A stretch of DNA of 64,000 nt from Lineus longissimus (lineage: Eukaryota; Nemertea; Pilidiophora; Heteronemertea; Lineidae), in the NCBI RefSeq assembly GCF_910592395.1, contig NC_088312.1, forward strand, positions 22,515,292 through 22,579,291, given 5' to 3'. Each line of letters begins with the position of its first letter. The first letter of the stretch is position 1. Made by a program: the position numbers and the translations under genes. Below are positions 62,881-64,000 of this stretch, one piece after another. The notes below the pieces were generated by a model that did no database searches, had not been told where the DNA came from, and was given only the letters and a program-made list of their open reading frames with translations.

Positions 62881-63591
62881 TATTGACTGAATAGCTCTCT
62901 TAAAGTCTCATCATTGGACCATGGCCTCACTCACAGCCTCCCTCTGCCTCCACCATGGACACCAGATTCCCTGCATTTATTTAATACAACATTGGCAGCC
63001 CAGATAGGAAGATTAACAGGATGTAAAATCAGGCTGCTGCAAGAGTCTACTCTATGGTACTCTGCTCTCCGGCTCGATGACCATGACCGTGCCAGAGTCG
63101 GAACAGATTTCCAGTAACAACAGGTCCCTGTCTGATCATTTCTCAAACCAAAAGAATTTAAAAGGTGGTGAAATTCACTCCTTATTACAACCCTCAATTT
63201 CACCAGCCATAAAAGATCGGGTAGGGTATTGTTACCATAAATCTCCTCCCAGCTCGAGTACGGCCAATCGATTGGCCACTTTGATGACTGTAATACCGAA
63301 CCTGAGAGATGACTGTCGATGTAGCCATCAATAATAAGACAAGCCTGATTTTAATTTTTGGCATAAGGGATAAAGAAACATCTTCCTATTTTGGCCTGAC
63401 AACCTGCAAAAACAATAGGGTTCTCAAGCAGCTCACACAAAAGCTTAAAGCAAAATTAACAGCACCTGGCTGGCTTCACAGTAGGCCTTAACCCTTGGTC
63501 TTAACCATTGTGAATAAGAGCTTGGGTGATGATTTTTTGGCCAATAATACATTGACCACTCTCACTGGGACTGTTGATGGCCACAGTCACT
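62881..63591 (+). other. Unassigned stretch
   Basis: A frame at 62914-63117 and its - strand shadow show no domain. Nothing else recognised. Confidence 0.35.
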
Positions 63592-63692
63592 TGAGTTTAC
63601 ATTGAATGGTTTATCACCAGTATGAATCCACATCCCTCACTTGAGTTCACATTGAATGGTTTATCACCAGTATGAATCCAGAATTGCGGTTG
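63592..63692 (-). repeat. Zinc-finger-linker satellite, second site (2 units)
   Basis: On the - strand two 50-base units contain TGGATTCATACTGGTGATAA followed by ACCATTCAATG. One frame reads WIHTGDKPFNVNSS, a C2H2 linker. It is the same family as 24592-25464, in opposite orientation and 38 kb away, with a shorter period. Confidence 0.85.
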
Positions 63693-64000
63693 TTTCGCGC
63701 CGTGTCGTTTTCGCCCCCAGTCTTTTCGCTCCAAATCGAAGTCGTTTCGCTCCCTTGGACTTCTGTTGGGATTGAGAAAGTACCCCGGGAAAGTGCAAGT
63801 GGCAAAGTAGATGTGCTTTCGGGGGTTGTCAAATCCACAAAGAAGGAATCGTTTGGTCATCTACTGTGTGATATTTGGCAAGTCACTTGTCTTTCATTCT
63901 TTATCATTCGTCCAGTCATCAAGAGTGTGATCCTGGGCAAGTCTATCTTCTCTTGCAGTCATACCACGAGTGAGCTCTGGGACTTATTTTGGGAGTTATT

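Overview
The window is animal nuclear DNA: split genes with GT-AG introns, AATAAA poly(A) signals, many DNA-transposon relics, SINE-like elements and minisatellites. An ependymin-related gene, a Harbinger-type transposase relic and a Helentron-like element point to a marine invertebrate outside the arthropods. Species cannot be set from the sequence; a lophotrochozoan such as a mollusc or annelid is a guess.

The first 24 kb (+ strand) is the main result. It holds 21 consecutive exon-sized C2H2 zinc-finger reading frames, E1 to E21 (3242-23743). Each sits directly behind a good 3' splice acceptor, each is open from the first base of the exon in the same phase (0), each encodes one to four fingers, and each ends in its own stop codon. 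Most are followed by an AATAAA. None has a convincing start codon or a downstream donor. This is the layout of an array of mutually exclusive alternative last exons, as in insect lola, here with about 58 fingers. The shared 5' exons that would join to them are not in the window and should lie upstream. E3 to E10 are a tandem-duplication family with a near-identical acceptor (CTGTATTTTTCAG) and an unusual short inter-finger linker. A decayed exon copy (13918-14110), a frame-broken exon (E13), a one-finger mini-exon (E16) and an exon with lost zinc ligands (E18) show birth and death in progress.

From 24 to 46 kb there is mostly repeat DNA. It holds a 64-bp satellite derived from a zinc-finger linker, foldback elements, a Helentron-like element with two endonuclease-like modules (27484-30190), a broken Harbinger transposase (34152-35055), a possible secreted LamG-like ORF (36426-37247, - strand), a duplicated 600-bp segment with a signal-peptide-like ORF, and three foldback/MITE elements in a row at 44.2-46.1 kb.

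From 46 to 64 kb, a spliced ependymin-related gene can be reconstructed on the - strand (49647 to 47140, five exons, phases all agree). It is followed by further MITEs, a 1.1-kb transposon with a zinc-ribbon-like ORF, a second Helentron-like copy made of ~302-bp units rich in nuclear-receptor half-sites (55037-56711), a TATA-driven multi-exon transcription unit of unclear coding capacity (57781-61060), and a second site of the zinc-finger-linker satellite near the right edge.
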